DNA of 21,170 bases, from contig CALBME010000123.1 of assembly GCA_937896295.1 (NCBI GenBank), positions 1 to 21,170 on the forward strand. Reading direction: 5' to 3'. The notes under the pieces were generated by a model. It was given only the letters and a program-made list of their open reading frames with translations. It ran no database searches and was not told the DNA's origin. The stretch is from an uncultured Micavibrio sp. (lineage in GTDB: Bacteria > Pseudomonadota > Alphaproteobacteria > Micavibrionales > UBA1664). Shown piece by piece: positions 14,692 through 21,170 of the stretch (position 1 is its first letter; every line of letters begins with the position of its first letter). The position numbers were made by a program, and so were the translations under genes.

Positions 14692-17466
14692 TTAGTGGGC
14701 CTTGCCCCAGGTGGGGCCGGTGCCGGCCTCCGCCACCAGCGGCAGGCCGATATCCGCGACCTCGCGGCTTTCCATGATGCCCTTGATCAGGGCCGATGCC
14801 TTGTCGGCATGTGCGGCAGGCACTTCGAACACCAGTTCATCGTGGACCTGCAGCAGCATTCTGCAGTTCAGTTCCGGCGCGGCGTCAAGCGCACGGTCCA
14901 CGCGCACCATGGCACGGCGCATGATATCGGCGGCCGTACCCTGCAGCGGCGCGTTGATCGCCTGACGTTCCGCAAAGGATTTGCGTGGGCCTTTTTCATT
15001 GATGCCGTCAATCGTGCAGTGCCGCCCGAACAGCGTTTCGACATAGCCGTGCCTGCGCGCGAATTCTTTCGTGTTTTCCATGTAGTCCAGCAGTTCGGGA
15101 AAACGCGCGAAATACGCCTTGATGAAAGTGTTGGCCTCGCCGGCCTCGATCCCCAGCTGACGGGCAAGGCCCCAGCCCGAAATACCGTAGATAATGCCGA
15201 AATTGATGGCTTTTGCCTTGCGGCGGATATCGGGCGTCATCTGGTCCAGCGGCACGTCGAAGACCTGGCTGGCGGTCAGGGCATGAATGTCGATGTCGTT
15301 TTTAAACGCATCGATCAGCGCGGGCACCTTGGCCATGGCCGCCGCAAGACGCAGTTCGATCTGGGAATAGTCGATCGACAGAAGGACATTGCCGTCTTCG
15401 GGTACGAACGCCTCGCGGATTTTTTTGCCGTTATCGGTGCGGATCGGAATGTTCTGAAGGTTCGGATCGCTGGAGGCCAGCCGCCCGGTCGATGTATGCG
15501 CCATCGCAAAAGACGTATGCACCCGGCCCGTGCGCGGATTGATGTCGTTCTGTAATGAATCCGTATATGTGCTTTTCAGTTTCGACATCTGGCGGAAATC
15601 GAGAACCTTTTGCACGATCTCGTGATTCTGCGCCAGGTCTTCCAGAACGTCGACGGATGTCGACCAGTCGCCCTTCTTGGTTTTGCCCCCGCCCTCGAGG
15701 CCCAGTTCACCGAACAGCACCTCGCCCAGCTGTTTGGGCGATGCAACGTTGAAGGGATGGCCGGCAAGCTGGTGAATCTCTCCCTCCAGCGCTGCGATCT
15801 GCGTGCCGAAATCCTGTGACAGGTTTTTAAGCATGTTGAGGTCGATTTTGACCCCGCGGGATTCCATTTTTGCGATCACGCTCGCCAGTGGCCGATCCAT
15901 CGTCTCGTAAACGGTGGCCATGCCTTCCCTCGCAAGGCGCGGTTTGAAGGCATGATGCAGGCGAAGCGTGATGTCGGCATCCTCTGCCGCGTATTCAGCC
16001 GCCTTGTCGATGGGCACTTCGGCAAAACTGATCTGCTTGGCGCCCTTGCCGGCGACGTCTTCGTAATGGATCGTTTTGTAAGCCAGATGCAGTTCGGCCA
16101 GTTCGTCCATGCCATGACCGTGGCTGGATCCGTCCAGCGCATAGGACAGCAGCATCGTATCGTCATACGGATATACCGTGATGCCGTGCGCGGCAAACAT
16201 CTGCAGGTCGTATTTAATGTTATGCGCGACTTTCAAAACAGATTTGTCTTCCAGAACCGGCTTCAAAATATCGAGTGCCTCGCGCAGATCCATCTGTTCC
16301 AGTTTGACCGAAGGTCCGTCCAGAAGGTCGCCCGCGGGCGCGCGGTGGCCGACCGGGACATAGGCGCCGGTGCCGGGCGCAAGGGACAGGGAAATACCGA
16401 CAAGATCGGCCTTGGCGGGTGTCAGCCCAGTGGTTTCCGTATCGACGCAGACAACGCCGTTGCCGCGAGCGTTTTCGACCCATGCTTTTAAGGTGTCTGC
16501 ATCCGTGATCGTGACATAGGCCCCCTTGCCCGTGAAACTCAGCGTAGGGGGCGGGTTTTTGATCGGTTCGGGCAGGTCAATCGATGCGGGTGCAGGCTGT
16601 TCCCCAAGGCGCGTCAGGATGTTTTTGAACCCATGCGCGCGCAGGAATTCGACCAGCGTGGGATTCGTGGCGGAACCGCCCGCAAGCCCCTCGATCGGCG
16701 CGGGCAGGGGGGCGTCTTCATCAAGCCGCACCAGCTGTTTGGAAATGCGCGCCAGTTCCGCATTTTCCATCAGCGTCTCGCGGCGTTTGGGCTGTTTGAT
16801 CTGATCGAGGGAGTCGAGCAGGTTTTCAAGCGTACCGTAGGTGTTGATCAGTTCGGCTGCGGTTTTGACCCCGATGCCGCGCACGCCCGGCACGTTGTCG
16901 GTGGGGTCGCCGCACAGGGCCTGCACGTCGATCACCTTGTCGGGTGTGACCCCGAATTTTTCCTGAACCTCGGCAAAACCCAGCGGCTTTTGCTTGATCG
17001 GGTCATACATGATGACGCCGTCGCGGATCAGCTGCATCAGGTCCTTGTCCGACGATACGATGACGACGTCCAGACCCTTGGCCCGCGCCGCCTTGGCATA
17101 GGCCGCGATCAGGTCGTCGGCCTCGTATCCTTCCCGTTCCAGCGGTTCGAACCCGAATGCCTTTGTCACCTCGCGGATCAGGGGGAATTGCGGGATCAGG
17201 TCGGGCGGGGTTTCGTCACGGTTGGCCTTGTATTCTTTATAGATGTCGTTGCGGAAATTGGCGCGTGCAGCATCGAAGATGACCCCGATATGCTTGGCGT
17301 CCAGGTCGCGCAGAAGCCGAAGCATCATGTTGGTGAAGCCCACGACCGCCCCGACCGGCGTACCCTTGGGGTCGGTCAGCGGGGGCAGGGCATGGAAGGC
17401 ACGGAAAATAAACCCCGATGCATCGACCAGGTAAAGCGTGTCTTGTGATTGCGAAGGCTTGGACAT
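14692..17466 (-). CDS. polA: DNA polymerase I
   Basis: Repair and Okazaki-fragment-processing polymerase, 924 aa with all three domains. The 5' nuclease (about 1-300) has LYLVDASGFIFRAFHALP, YEADDLIA, VVIVSSDKDLMQL and GDPTDNVPGVRGIGVKTA. The 3'-5' exonuclease keeps its DEDDy residues (VCVDTETTG, VAHNIKYDLQMF, YAAEDADITLRLH), so proofreading looks functional, unlike many PolI homologues where it has decayed. The polymerase has motif A LLSIDYSQIELRLAA, motif B RRKAKAINFGIIYGIS and motif C LLQVHDELVFEVP. ATG 17466 (MSKPSQSQDTLYLVDAS) has AAGGA three bases upstream. It is divergent from corA with only 18 bases between the two start codons. Confidence 0.97.
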   Translation of the reverse strand: MSKPSQSQDTLYLVDASGFIFRAFHALPPLTDPKGTPVGAVVGFTNMMLRLLRDLDAKHIGVIFDAARANFRNDIYKEYKANRDETPPDLIPQFPLIREVTKAFGFEPLEREGYEADDLIAAYAKAARAKGLDVVIVSSDKDLMQLIRDGVIMYDPIKQKPLGFAEVQEKFGVTPDKVIDVQALCGDPTDNVPGVRGIGVKTAAELINTYGTLENLLDSLDQIKQPKRRETLMENAELARISKQLVRLDEDAPLPAPIEGLAGGSATNPTLVEFLRAHGFKNILTRLGEQPAPASIDLPEPIKNPPPTLSFTGKGAYVTITDADTLKAWVENARGNGVVCVDTETTGLTPAKADLVGISLSLAPGTGAYVPVGHRAPAGDLLDGPSVKLEQMDLREALDILKPVLEDKSVLKVAHNIKYDLQMFAAHGITVYPYDDTMLLSYALDGSSHGHGMDELAELHLAYKTIHYEDVAGKGAKQISFAEVPIDKAAEYAAEDADITLRLHHAFKPRLAREGMATVYETMDRPLASVIAKMESRGVKIDLNMLKNLSQDFGTQIAALEGEIHQLAGHPFNVASPKQLGEVLFGELGLEGGGKTKKGDWSTSVDVLEDLAQNHEIVQKVLDFRQMSKLKSTYTDSLQNDINPRTGRVHTSFAMAHTSTGRLASSDPNLQNIPIRTDNGKKIREAFVPEDGNVLLSIDYSQIELRLAAAMAKVPALIDAFKNDIDIHALTASQVFDVPLDQMTPDIRRKAKAINFGIIYGISGWGLARQLGIEAGEANTFIKAYFARFPELLDYMENTKEFARRHGYVETLFGRHCTIDGINEKGPRKSFAERQAINAPLQGTAADIMRRAMVRVDRALDAAPELNCRMLLQVHDELVFEVPAAHADKASALIKGIMESREVADIGLPLVAEAGTGPTWGKAH

Positions 17467-17484
17467 ATCCTTAGTCTTGTAAAC

Positions 17485-18468
17485 ATGGCACGTATTTATT
17501 CAACCCGTTCAGCAAACATTCTTGACGTCGATAGCGGCCCCGTCCTGCTTGAGGATGACGTTATCTGGCTGGACCTGCTTCGCCCGACCACAGAGGAAGA
17601 GCAGAGCTACGAAAACCAGCTGTCCATCGAGCTGCCCCTGCGCGAGGAACTCAAGAGCATCGAACCCTCCAGCCGTCTTTATAAGGACAATGGCGCCTTA
17701 TATATGACCGCGACCGTGGTTTCCAAGGCAAGTTCTGGCATGCCGGAAGCCGGGCCGATCGGGTTCATCCTGCACGGTAAACGTCTGGTCACCATCCGCT
17801 ACACGGAACCCAAGGCGTTCGATATTTTTGGTTCCTACATCATGCGCCACCCCCACGAATACGAGGATGGCGCCACACTGCTGGCCAGCCTGTTGGAGGC
17901 GATTGTCGACCGCGCGGCCGAGGTGATGGAAAACGTCAACCTTGAGATAGACGCGCTTTCCAATGACATTTTCGCCGGCCGCACCGGCCGCCCGCAGGAC
18001 ATGGCCGCGGGCGAAAAACTGGGCGAGGCGTTGAAACAGATCGCCCTGCACCAGAACCTGATGGCGAAAATCCGGGACTCGCTTGTCTCGCTCGGCCGTG
18101 TCGTACGTTTTCTGTGCCTGTCCGAGACCATCATGAAAAACAAGGCGCTGGACGAACAGTTGCGCTCCGTCGACCGGGACATCGCCTCGCTCACCGATCA
18201 GGCGTCGTATATCGGCAACAACATCACGTTCCTGCTGGACGCATCGCTGGGCCTTATCAGTATTGAACAGAACGCGATCATCAAGATTTTCTCGGTCGCA
18301 GCGGTCGCCTTCCTGCCGCCGACGCTGGTGGCGTCGATCTACGGCATGAACTTCGCACACATGCCTGAACTGCATCTGAAATACGGTTATGCGTTCGCGC
18401 TTCTCGCCATGCTCATGTCGGCTCTTATCCCGTTCATCTACTTCAAGCGCAAACGCTGGCTGAACTGA
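17485..18468 (+). CDS. corA: CorA-family magnesium/metal-ion transporter
   Basis: Pentameric inner-membrane Mg2+ (Co2+, Ni2+) channel. From ATG 17485 it is 327 aa: a cytoplasmic N-terminal funnel domain (IWLDLLRPTTEEEQ), a long helical stalk (about 110-265), TM1 ending in the signature YGMNF, a short periplasmic loop HMPELHLKYGY, TM2 and a basic C-terminal FKRKRWLN. The loop after GMN carries the acidic MPEL seen in true CorA. The frame extends to a TTG at 17449, but this would overlap polA and adds nothing family-like. No Shine-Dalgarno is evident before the ATG. The gene ends exactly where the convergent rlmB-like gene ends (TGA|TCA). Confidence 0.94.
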   Translation: MARIYSTRSANILDVDSGPVLLEDDVIWLDLLRPTTEEEQSYENQLSIELPLREELKSIEPSSRLYKDNGALYMTATVVSKASSGMPEAGPIGFILHGKRLVTIRYTEPKAFDIFGSYIMRHPHEYEDGATLLASLLEAIVDRAAEVMENVNLEIDALSNDIFAGRTGRPQDMAAGEKLGEALKQIALHQNLMAKIRDSLVSLGRVVRFLCLSETIMKNKALDEQLRSVDRDIASLTDQASYIGNNITFLLDASLGLISIEQNAIIKIFSVAAVAFLPPTLVASIYGMNFAHMPELHLKYGYAFALLAMLMSALIPFIYFKRKRWLN

Positions 18469-19428
18469 TCACTTCACCTTAAGTGCGTACAAGGCCACTG
18501 CGGCGGCGTTGGATACATTGAGCGACAGGATCGGCCCTTCCGTCGGCAGGCTGGCCAGCGTATCGCAATGATGAGCGACATTCTGGCGGAGCCCCGAACC
18601 TTCCGCGCCCAGAACCAGGGCAACGCGGTCATGCGCCGGAATCGTGGCGATGGAATCGCCGCGCTCATCAAGGCCGACGACAAAAAACCCGTTTTCCTGC
18701 AACATCTCGATCGCGCGTGAAAGATTGGTTTCCAGTGCGATGGGAATGACATCGGCGGCACCTGACGCGGTCTTGGCCAGAACGCCCGTGAATTCCGGCG
18801 TATGACGCTCCTGCAGGATAACGCCGCGTGCGCCGAATGCGGCGGCCGAGCGCAGGATGGCGCCGACATTGTGCGGATCGGTCACCTGGTCAAGAATGAC
18901 AATAATCGCCTTTTCATCCGCGCCCAGCGATGCGATCAGGTCATGCGCATCGCGGCCGGGAAGGGGTTCGACCATGGCGACGATACCCTGATGGACCGCG
19001 CCCGCGGGCAGCAGTCGGTCGAACAGGATTTTTTCCACCATTTCCGGCGCCGGACGTTTGATGGATGTCTTGTCCAGCGTGTCCTGGAATCCGGAAAGAC
19101 CGGCATCCGTCACCAGCAGGCGCAGGATACGGCGATCCTTGTTCTGCCATGCGGCGCGGACCGCGTGAAAACCCCATAAAAGCGGCCCGGTCAGGCGCGG
19201 ATGCGCCGATCCGTTGTCTTTCGGCTTGCCGGGTTTATGTGTGAATGACTGCTCCCGCGACTTGGGCGCAGGTTTTTCGCTGGCGAAACGCTCAGGCTTG
19301 CGGTTCGACGGGGAACGCTCGCTCTTGCGTGAACCCGAACCGGACGCGGAACGATCCTGTTTGCGGGGGCCTGACGACGGGCGGTCCGGTTTCCGGGGCC
19401 CTTTGGAATGCGGGTGCTTATGTCTCAT
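18469..19428 (-). CDS. rlmB: TrmH/RlmB-type 23S rRNA (guanosine-2'-O)-methyltransferase
   Basis: SPOUT-class SAM-dependent 2'-O-methyltransferase; RlmB modifies G2251 of the 23S rRNA P loop. The C-terminal knot domain is complete: motif 1 DQVTDPHNVGAILRSAAAFG, motif 2 LVLGAEGSGL and motif 3 LSLNVSNAAAVALY. Ahead of it is a substrate-binding domain starting LLWGFHAVRAAWQN. The first ~75 residues are an unusual low-complexity basic tail with four RKx(D/E)R units (residues 12-16, 22-26, 34-38, 43-47), probably disordered and RNA-binding. The exact target (RlmB versus another TrmH-family enzyme) is inferred. Total 319 aa, longer than the usual ~245. Confidence 0.9.
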   Translation of the reverse strand: MRHKHPHSKGPRKPDRPSSGPRKQDRSASGSGSRKSERSPSNRKPERFASEKPAPKSREQSFTHKPGKPKDNGSAHPRLTGPLLWGFHAVRAAWQNKDRRILRLLVTDAGLSGFQDTLDKTSIKRPAPEMVEKILFDRLLPAGAVHQGIVAMVEPLPGRDAHDLIASLGADEKAIIVILDQVTDPHNVGAILRSAAAFGARGVILQERHTPEFTGVLAKTASGAADVIPIALETNLSRAIEMLQENGFFVVGLDERGDSIATIPAHDRVALVLGAEGSGLRQNVAHHCDTLASLPTEGPILSLNVSNAAAVALYALKVK

Positions 19429-19432
19429 ACTT

Positions 19433-19446
19433 CGGTATTAGTACCG
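19433..19446. promoter_or_regulatory. Short inverted repeat between divergent rlmB and TPR genes
   Basis: CGGTA-TTAG-TACCG is a perfect 5-bp inverted repeat with a four-base spacer, immediately upstream of the rlmB-like ATG and in the shared divergent region of 79 bases that runs to the likely TPR-gene start. It could be a dimeric operator. It is short enough to occur by chance. Confidence 0.2.
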
Positions 19447-19468
19447 GAAATTTCAGGACGCTGAAAGC

Positions 19469-19497
19469 TTTAAAGCCCGGCATAGACGCGCTATCAT
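19469..19497 (+). promoter_or_regulatory. Possible promoter for the TPR-glycosyltransferase gene
   Basis: TTTAAA (19469-19474, 4 of 6 to TTGACA) is followed after 17 bases by TATCAT (19492-19497, 5 of 6 to TATAAT). Transcription would begin around 19504, only a few bases before the ATG at 19508, and there is no Shine-Dalgarno site. The -10 overlaps the alternative ATG at 19496, which argues that 19508 is the true start if this promoter is real. Confidence 0.3.
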
Positions 19498-19507
19498 GCG
19501 CCTTGTC

Positions 19508-20932
19508 ATGACAAAAAAGCCCAATTTCCAGGACCAGGTCCAGCAGCTTCTGAGCGAAAAAAAATTCCAGGAGGTCGAACATCTCGCCCTGACCGTGATG
19601 GCGGATGATCGGGAAAATCCGTGGGTTCTGAAAGTACTGGCATCGCTGTACCGCTCGACCAAGCGTTTCGAATCCGGCGAGGCGATCTGCAAACGCGCTC
19701 TTCTCAACAGTCCCGATGACGCCGCCTGTCACACCAATTACGGCAACCTGCTGGTCGATATGAACCGCATGGCCGACGCGTTGCATCATACGAAACGCGC
19801 ACACGAGCTGGAACCGTCCAGCGACCGCTATCTCTACAACTATGCCGTCGCCCTGCGTCAGGCCAAAAAATTCAAGGAAGCCGAGGCTGCATACCGCGAA
19901 CTGGTCAGGCGTGATCCGGAAAATATCGAATACCGTCTGGCGCTCGGCTTCGTGAACCTCTACCAGCGCAAGCTGGACGATGGGTGGGATGGCTACGCCG
20001 TACGCATCAACAATAAGGATCTCGCTTATCTCAAGCGTATCAAGGCGCCGGAATGGAAAGGTGAGACCGATACGAAAGACAAGACCTTGCTGGTTCTGGG
20101 CGAACAGGGGTTCGGCGATACGATCATGATCGCGCGTTTCGTGCCTGAACTGGCCCGTCGCTTCAAAAAGGTCGGGCTGGTCTGCAAAAAACCGCTTCAC
20201 CGCCTGTTTGCCGGTCTGCCGGCGGAAATCATCCTGGAAGATAAAAGTAACTTCCCGCAGAACTACGACTATCACATTCCACTGATGTCGATTCCGCCGC
20301 TGATTGAAAAAGACTGGCTGAAATGGCCGGAACCTACGCCGCTGACCATTCCGCCCGAGGCGAAAAAGAAATTCAGCGGAAATTATCACAAACAGGGCGA
20401 ACGCCTGCGCGTCGGCATCGTCTGGTCGGGCAGCACGACCTTTACCTATAACGATCATCGCGCGGTCTCGGTCAAACGGTTCCATGAACTGGCCGCCCGC
20501 GTTCCCGAGGTGCAGTTTTTCAGCTTCCAGAAAGGCCCGCCTGAAAAGGAACTGATTGCCGCCGGTCTTGGCACCATCATCCCGCCCGGTCCCGAATTCG
20601 AGGATTTTGCCGATACGGCGGCCTGCGCCCAGCACATGGACTGCGTCATGATGACGGATTCATCTGTCGCGCATTTATGTGGGTCGATCGGCGTGCCGCT
20701 GATCAACCTGGTGCATTCCATTCCGTACTGGCTTTACTTTCCGGAAGGGCCGAAGGTCCCGATGTATCCGTCATGGCGCCTGTTGTGGCAGCCCGAGGCG
20801 GGCGAATGGGACCCTGTCTTCAAACAGGCGGAACAGATTCTCAAGGCGCTGGTCAAGGCGCGCGCCAAGGGCAGGCTCAGCCACGCGGACGTGCTCAAGG
20901 TCATCGACAAGACCATGAAAAAGACGGCCTAA
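19508..20932 (+). CDS. TPR-repeat protein fused to a GT-B glycosyltransferase-like domain
   Basis: A 474-aa protein from ATG 19508 (MTKKPNFQDQVQQLL); an ATG four codons earlier at 19496 is the alternative. The N-terminal ~140 residues hold at least three TPR units (for example NPWVLKVLASLYRSTKRFES, AACHTNYGNLLVDMNRMADA, DRYLYNYAVALRQAKKFKEA). Residues ~185-440 look like the GT9/GT41-like GT-B fold: TLLVLGEQGFGDTIMIARFVP resembles the N-terminal GxGD loop, RVGIVWSGST opens the second Rossmann half, and MMTDSSVAHLCGSIGVPLINLV is the sugar-nucleotide-binding signature. Such proteins are common in alphaproteobacteria and are annotated as TPR/O-GlcNAc-transferase-like; substrate and even activity are uncertain. 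No signal peptide, so cytoplasmic. Its TAA overlaps the convergent beta-lactamase-like stop. Confidence 0.82.
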   Translation: MTKKPNFQDQVQQLLSEKKFQEVEHLALTVMADDRENPWVLKVLASLYRSTKRFESGEAICKRALLNSPDDAACHTNYGNLLVDMNRMADALHHTKRAHELEPSSDRYLYNYAVALRQAKKFKEAEAAYRELVRRDPENIEYRLALGFVNLYQRKLDDGWDGYAVRINNKDLAYLKRIKAPEWKGETDTKDKTLLVLGEQGFGDTIMIARFVPELARRFKKVGLVCKKPLHRLFAGLPAEIILEDKSNFPQNYDYHIPLMSIPPLIEKDWLKWPEPTPLTIPPEAKKKFSGNYHKQGERLRVGIVWSGSTTFTYNDHRAVSVKRFHELAARVPEVQFFSFQKGPPEKELIAAGLGTIIPPGPEFEDFADTAACAQHMDCVMMTDSSVAHLCGSIGVPLINLVHSIPYWLYFPEGPKVPMYPSWRLLWQPEAGEWDPVFKQAEQILKALVKARAKGRLSHADVLKVIDKTMKKTA

Positions 20933-21170
20933 AACGCGTCCAGAAAGCTTTCGCGCGCCTGTGGGCCGGCCGGCTTTTTAGGATCGGCGTCTGCAAAGAT
21001 CAGCTTTGCAAAAATAACACGCTGCCCCTCTTTCTCGGCCCAGCCGACAAACCAGCCCTGTGCGGTTTTGCCGTCCGGCAATGTGCCGCTTCCGGTCTTG
21101 CCGTGAACCTGCCAACCGGTGTGGCTCGTAAAAATGGGCACAATCGCCATCGTCATGGCATAGGCATGAT
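20929..21170 (-). CDS. Class D beta-lactamase-like protein, C-terminal fragment
   Basis: The last ~79 codons of a serine penicillin-recognising enzyme; the frame is open to the right edge (HAYAM before MTMAIVPIF), so the start lies outside. WQVHGKTGSG contains the KTG box in the class D (OXA) context, followed by QGWFVGWAEKEGQRVIFAKLIF, the strand pair that closes the OXA active site, and a short C-terminal helix ESFLDAF. The catalytic STxK serine-lysine and SxV motifs would be upstream, so activity cannot be judged. A BlaR-type sensor domain or a penicillin-binding protein are less likely alternatives. The stop overlaps that of the convergent TPR gene by three bases. Base use resembles the rest of the window, suggesting a chromosomal rather than newly acquired gene. 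Confidence 0.75.
   Translation of the reverse strand, partial: HAYAMTMAIVPIFTSHTGWQVHGKTGSGTLPDGKTAQGWFVGWAEKEGQRVIFAKLIFADADPKKPAGPQARESFLDAF

Noticed and set aside
19418..20635. A 405-codon open frame on the - strand opposite the TPR gene
   Set aside because: The + strand frame has TPR repeats and GT-B motifs and fits the gap; the antisense frame has no recognisable domain and overlaps the rlmB start.

Overview
This is a 21.2 kb, GC-rich, gene-dense window that looks like a chromosomal housekeeping region of an alphaproteobacterium. The assignment is inferred from protein character and gene order: htpX-rsmB, then rpe and a heparinase II/III-family gene in one run, and rpmI-rplT-pheS-pheT in another. 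The family or genus cannot be fixed by eye. No tRNA, rRNA, CRISPR array, insertion sequence or prophage is visible, and no stretch over 300 bases lacks a gene.

Layout. (1) Positions 1-~433 hold an AT-rich fragment of a TolC-like outer-membrane efflux protein. It joins abruptly, in a different frame, to the C-terminal three quarters of dnaX at ~434. (2) Positions ~434-7460 on + form a co-directional run: dnaX (5' truncated), xth (exonuclease III), a chorismate mutase, htpX, rsmB, rpe and a heparinase II/III-family protein. Most junctions are a few bases apart or overlap. (3) Positions 7492-13297 on - form a ribosome/tRNA-charging operon read rpmI-rplT-pheS-(GNAT acetyltransferase)-pheT-(unknown 356 aa). 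Nearly every junction is a stop/start overlap; the exception is a strong GNRA-loop hairpin between rplT and pheS. (4) Positions 13427-17466 on - carry polA, an unknown 213-aa gene and gpt. (5) Positions 17485-20932 hold corA (+), an RlmB-type 2'-O-methyltransferase (-) and a TPR-glycosyltransferase-like gene (+). (6) The right edge cuts a class D beta-lactamase-like gene (-).

Functionally the window is mostly information processing: replication (DnaX, PolA), repair (ExoIII), rRNA modification (RsmB, RlmB), ribosomal proteins (L35, L20) and Phe-tRNA charging (PheST). Central metabolism (Rpe, chorismate mutase, Gpt), membrane quality control (HtpX) and Mg2+ transport (CorA) are also present.

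I do not see a clear new multi-gene system. The observations most worth checking are the TolC/dnaX junction (possibly an assembly chimera), the GNAT gene inside pheS-pheT with an unknown gene coupled downstream, the rplT-pheS hairpin, possible leaderless starts, and a cluster of CGTACG sites.
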